NCBI GenBank assembly: GCA_027574665.1
Contig: CM050690.1
Span: 41,593,665 to 41,657,664, forward strand
DNA: 64,000 nt
Reading direction: 5' to 3'
Source of the DNA: Rhynochetos jubatus
Taxonomy: Eukaryota > Chordata > Aves > Eurypygiformes > Rhynochetidae
Positions 60,904 to 64,000 of the stretch are shown piece by piece; position 1 is the stretch's first letter, and the number at the start of each line of letters is the position of its first letter. The notes under the pieces were generated by a model. It saw only the letters and a program-made list of their open reading frames with translations. It was not told the origin of the DNA and ran no database searches. Both the position numbers and the translations under genes were made by a program.

Positions 60904-61312
60904 GGAAGTCAATCAGCCTCACCTTGACCCCTGGAAGCGGGTGGAGCAGCTAGTCCTGTAAACCATTTCCAAGCACAATAGGGATGCAAAATATGTCAGG
61001 AGCATGGCTTCACCACTGGGAAGTCATACTAGACCAACTTGATTAACTCCTACAATGAAATCACCAGCCTGGTAGATGAGTGGAAAGCAATGGGTTTTGC
61101 CTATACGACTTCAGTAAGGCCTTTGACACTGCCTCCCATAAGATCCTTGTAGACAAGCTGCTGATGGTCTGGATAAGCAGGCAGTGATGTGGATTGAAAA
61201 CTGGCTGAATGGCCAGGCTCAGAGAGTGAAATAAAGTCTAGTTGGAGGCTAATAGCTAGCAATTTATCCCAAGGGTCATTACTGGGTTCAGTTTTGTTAA
61301 ACAGCTTCATGA

Positions 61313-61705
61313 ATGATCTGGATGGCGGGGCAGAGTGTAGCCTCAGCACGTTTGCTGCTGACACAAAACTCAGGAGCTCCTGATAAACCTGATGATCATG
61401 CTGCTGTTCAGAGGAACCCTGACAGACTGGAGAAATGGGCCAACAGGAACCTCATGAAGTTCAACAAGGAGAAGCGCAAGGCCCTGAAGCTGGGGAGGAA
61501 CAACCCCCTGCAGTGTTGTATGCTGGGGGCTCCTCGGCTGGAAAGCAGCTGGGCAGAAAATGGCCTGCGGGTCCTGGTGGACATGAGCCAACAACATTTC
61601 CTTGCAGCAAAGGGGATCCTGTGCTGCATTAGGCAAAATACTGTCAGCAGGTTGAGGGCAGTGATCTTTTCCCTCTACTCAGCACTGGTGGGGCCACACT
61701 TGTAA
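61313..61705 (+). pseudogene. CR1 ORF2 remnant: RT thumb and C-terminal segment
   Basis: The true CR1 frame here covers DRLEKWANRNLMKFNKEKRK, GRNNPLQCCMLGAPRLESSW and RLRAVIFSLYSALVGPHL. The first 20 or so codons of the open frame are a shifted reading of the catalytic region, because a frameshift lies just after the FAAD-type box at about 61,350-61,361. The frame ends at a stop after PHL, where related copies continue. Confidence 0.8.
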
Positions 61706-61936
61706 TGCTTAGTTCAGTTCTGGCCACCACTATACAAGAGAAACATGAATATACTGGACAGAGTCCAGCAAAAGGCCAAAAACATGATGAAGTGACTGCA
61801 GCATCTCTCCTATGAGAAAAGGCTGACATATCTGGGACAGTTCAGCCCGGAGAGGAGAAGGATCAATGGCGATCTTATTAATGTATATGAATACCTGAAG
61901 GGAGGGTGCAAAGAAGACAGAGCCAGGCTCTTTCCA

Positions 61937-62206
61937 GTGGTGCCCAGTGACAGGACCAGAGGCAATGGGCACAAACTGAAACAAAAGAATCTCTGTCTGA
62001 ACATCAGGATGCACCTTTTCACTGTGAGGGTGACTGAGCACAGGTTGCCTGGAGAGGTTGGAGAGTCTCCATCCTTTGAGATATTTAAAAGCTGCCTGGA
62101 CATGGTCCTGGGCAACCAGCTTTACATGGCCCTACTTGAGCAGGAATGTTGGACCAGATGGCCTCCAGAGGTCCTTTCACACCTCAACCAGTCTGTGATT
62201 ATGTGA
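61937..62206 (+). pseudogene. CR1 ORF2 remnant: extreme C-terminus
   Basis: This segment reads SDRTRGNGHKLKQKNLCLN and LFTVRVTEHRLPGEVGESPS, followed by FKSCLDMVLG, the usual end of CR1 ORF2, and then runs into the 3' UTR. A short deletion around HRLPGEV removes residues that other copies carry. Confidence 0.75.
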
Positions 62207-62224
62207 CTCCATGATTCTACGATT

Positions 62225-64000
62225 TTTACCTGTTCCCTCTTTCTGTCACTGACCTGAACACCTCATATAGCAACCACTGTCTTCCTATCTGCAGAAAAAA
62301 AAAATGAGTGCAAGTCTAGGTGCTGTTTATGTAACTGACCTTTGGGACAGCAGTTACACTCTGTGTGTGGAGTTTCTCTATAGGAGCTTAAGCCTACCCC
62401 AATGATATGTTCTTTCCTTCAGTGGCCTCTGGATCAAACATTTTTGCATAACTTTTGCAACTCTTTAAACTCCATCTTGCGTTGTAGCCAGCATATGTTC
62501 TAGGAAAAGAAAATACCCTTATTTAAATGATTAGAACTGTTACTGTTAATGTTTGTGTTCAAACAGCAAGATTTTTATTATTAATATTAAAGAATTCTAA
62601 TGTACTACATTTTATGTCATTGGTGTTACCTGATATGATAGTGAAACTTCTGTCTTTTATAAGAAAGCATTATCTTCTTCACTCTTCTAGAAAAATGTAC
62701 ATTTTTAGAAGAGATTTAAGAATTCATATTTATAATATTTTTGAAGTCTATTCCATTTAAAATATATTCAACAAATTTGCATTTTGAATTGCATTTCTGG
62801 ATCCACTGACAGCAAAAGCAGCAAAATATTGAAAATTAGAATATTATATATTTTCAGATTAATAACTCGACTCAGGATGATTACATGAGAGGGAACACAC
62901 CAGACAATCACATCAGGCACTATCAGTAGGGTTTTATTCTGCAGTATATAGTAATTGTGCTAGGAGTACGACACGTATCTGCAAATGAAACAGCAGAAAC
63001 ATGTTTCATGATGTAATTAATATTTTTCTTAATTTCAGGTTATTTTATTGTAGTAATCTGAAATGGTATTTTTTGTTTTGTGTGTGATTGGACACAATCA
63101 TGAAGTATGAAAATATTTTAGTAATCAGAAAATCAAGATACAGAAAGCACAAAGTTTAAGTTTTTTGTAGATATTAAGGTATTTAAACATTTATTTTCAT
63201 AATTAGACAAATTGTGGGATATTTTTGAAATATTTCTGATTATTCTAATGTCTTTTTGGCACTTAAGAACTGATCTGTAGAAACCTAGCCAGAAGACTTT
63301 CTGACAGAGCAGCTCCAAAACTAGGAAGAGGAATGCCAAACACCTCACAAAGTCCCTTCTCTCAGGCTGGGCTCCTTGTTCAGCCTGTTTGAACCTCTGG
63401 CTCAACAAAATTATTTCACAAATCTTCACAGAATCTTTGTAGCTTAATGATAACAATTGTGTTAGTGGAACAAACCAATGAACCACCTAAGGCAGTCTGT
63501 CTATAACAATTTCTAAGTGTCTCAGTTTATGGCATAAAGTACTTGCAAGGCTCAAAATCATGGAAGAGCTTAACCATAAGAGAAATCTTTTCCTAATGCC
63601 AGGTGATAATCCATCAGGTTTTCCTGAGGCATGACATCTGCTTGTTTTATGTACTGATATGAACTGAAGGAGAGAGTGCCCTGCCTCCCCTTCACTCTCA
63701 GGGGTGACAGTTTGTGCCACCTGTGTAACAAGTACTTTAGTCTCTAACTCATGCTGAATAGCTGTGTATGACAGCAAAACCCCTGTGTCCAGGTTATGTG
63801 CTGTGGAGAGAGAGACAAGTCATGTTAACATCTCTTCCTCCCCCAGCCAAAACGTAACTCCACAACTCTTAAATCAACAGCACAAAATATAATTACAAAT
63901 ATTCGTACTGCACCTAATAGCTGACTTTCATAAGAATGCCTGATTAGGCCCTGAGGTATCCTGCACCTGGACCTCCAAGGGTTTCCATCTAAAACTAACT
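62225..64000. other. Gene-free sequence to the right edge
   Basis: AT-rich unique sequence with no supported gene. Open frames on the minus strand at 63,133-63,486 and 63,487-63,777 have no recognisable motif. Confidence 0.6.

Larger units (their letters stand above)
60904..62224 (+). mobile_element. CR1 LINE fragment, plus strand, RT and 3' part
   Basis: The copy begins within ORF2 (HLDPWKRVEQLVL can be read from about 60,919) and runs through LINSYNEITSLVD, motif A DFSKAFDT (61,107-61,130), NDLDGGAECSLSTFAADTKL-like sequence (about 61,312-61,372) and NRNLMKFNKEKRKALKLGRN to the C-terminal KGGCKEDRARLF region. It ends with ATGATTCTACGATT, the CR1 octamer tail, at about 62,211-62,224. It is 5'-truncated and has at least one frameshift near motif A and another after the FADD-type box, as well as stops. 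It belongs to another CR1 subfamily than the copy at 33.4 kb, judged by sequence wording alone. Confidence 0.92.

Noticed and set aside
61370-61636. Minus-strand frames over the third CR1
   Set aside because: Antisense shadows of CR1 ORF2.
1-64000. CRISPR arrays, bacterial operons, tRNA or rRNA genes
   Set aside because: No regularly spaced repeats with unique spacers, no ribosome-binding-site-led gene series, and no cloverleaf or rRNA sequence recognised by eye. A tRNA scan could still find a degenerate copy.

Overview
This window looks like nuclear DNA from a bird. It is AT-leaning, has almost no coding sequence, and carries three large CR1 LINE fragments plus one short one. It also holds an LTR of a type I associate with bird genomes and a decayed endogenous retrovirus fragment. 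CR1 also occurs in reptiles, so 'bird' is an inference from the combination. The species cannot be read from the sequence. There are no operons, CRISPR arrays, convincing tRNA or rRNA genes, or bacterial signals.

Layout. Positions 1-267 are the 3' end of an intron with a very long pyrimidine tract. Positions 268-397 are the last coding exon (42 whole codons plus a split codon and a stop) of a plus-strand gene I could not name. From 398 to perhaps 7,440 the sequence reads like a long 3' UTR, with several possible poly(A) signals and a cluster of short perfect hairpins near 4.6-4.7 kb. From 7.4 to 33.4 kb I see no gene. That stretch holds simple repeats, one minus-strand LTR (19,713-20,559), and blocks at about 10.1-10.5 kb and 25.4-26.3 kb whose composition suggests conserved non-coding DNA.

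From 33.4 to 38.6 kb a plus-strand CR1 and a minus-strand CR1 of a different subfamily lie tail to tail. A short minus-strand CR1 tail at 44.8 kb sits just before an endogenous retrovirus remnant (about 44.96-46.74 kb) with gag-like sequence and a retropepsin DTG motif. It is broken by stops and frameshifts. At 52.2-52.9 kb there is probably another mobile-element relic, with a 29-30 bp minisatellite and a perfect 26-bp palindrome. A third CR1 (60.9-62.2 kb) starts directly at a run of 23 C.

Apart from the one exon at the left edge, everything that resembles protein coding comes from mobile elements, and none of these copies appears able to move. I found no convincing undescribed biological system. 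The most useful leads are the RNA-level architecture around the terminal exon, the 3' UTR hairpin cluster, the exact 30-bp repeat inside the retroviral gag relic, and the three differently damaged CR1 reverse transcriptase active sites.
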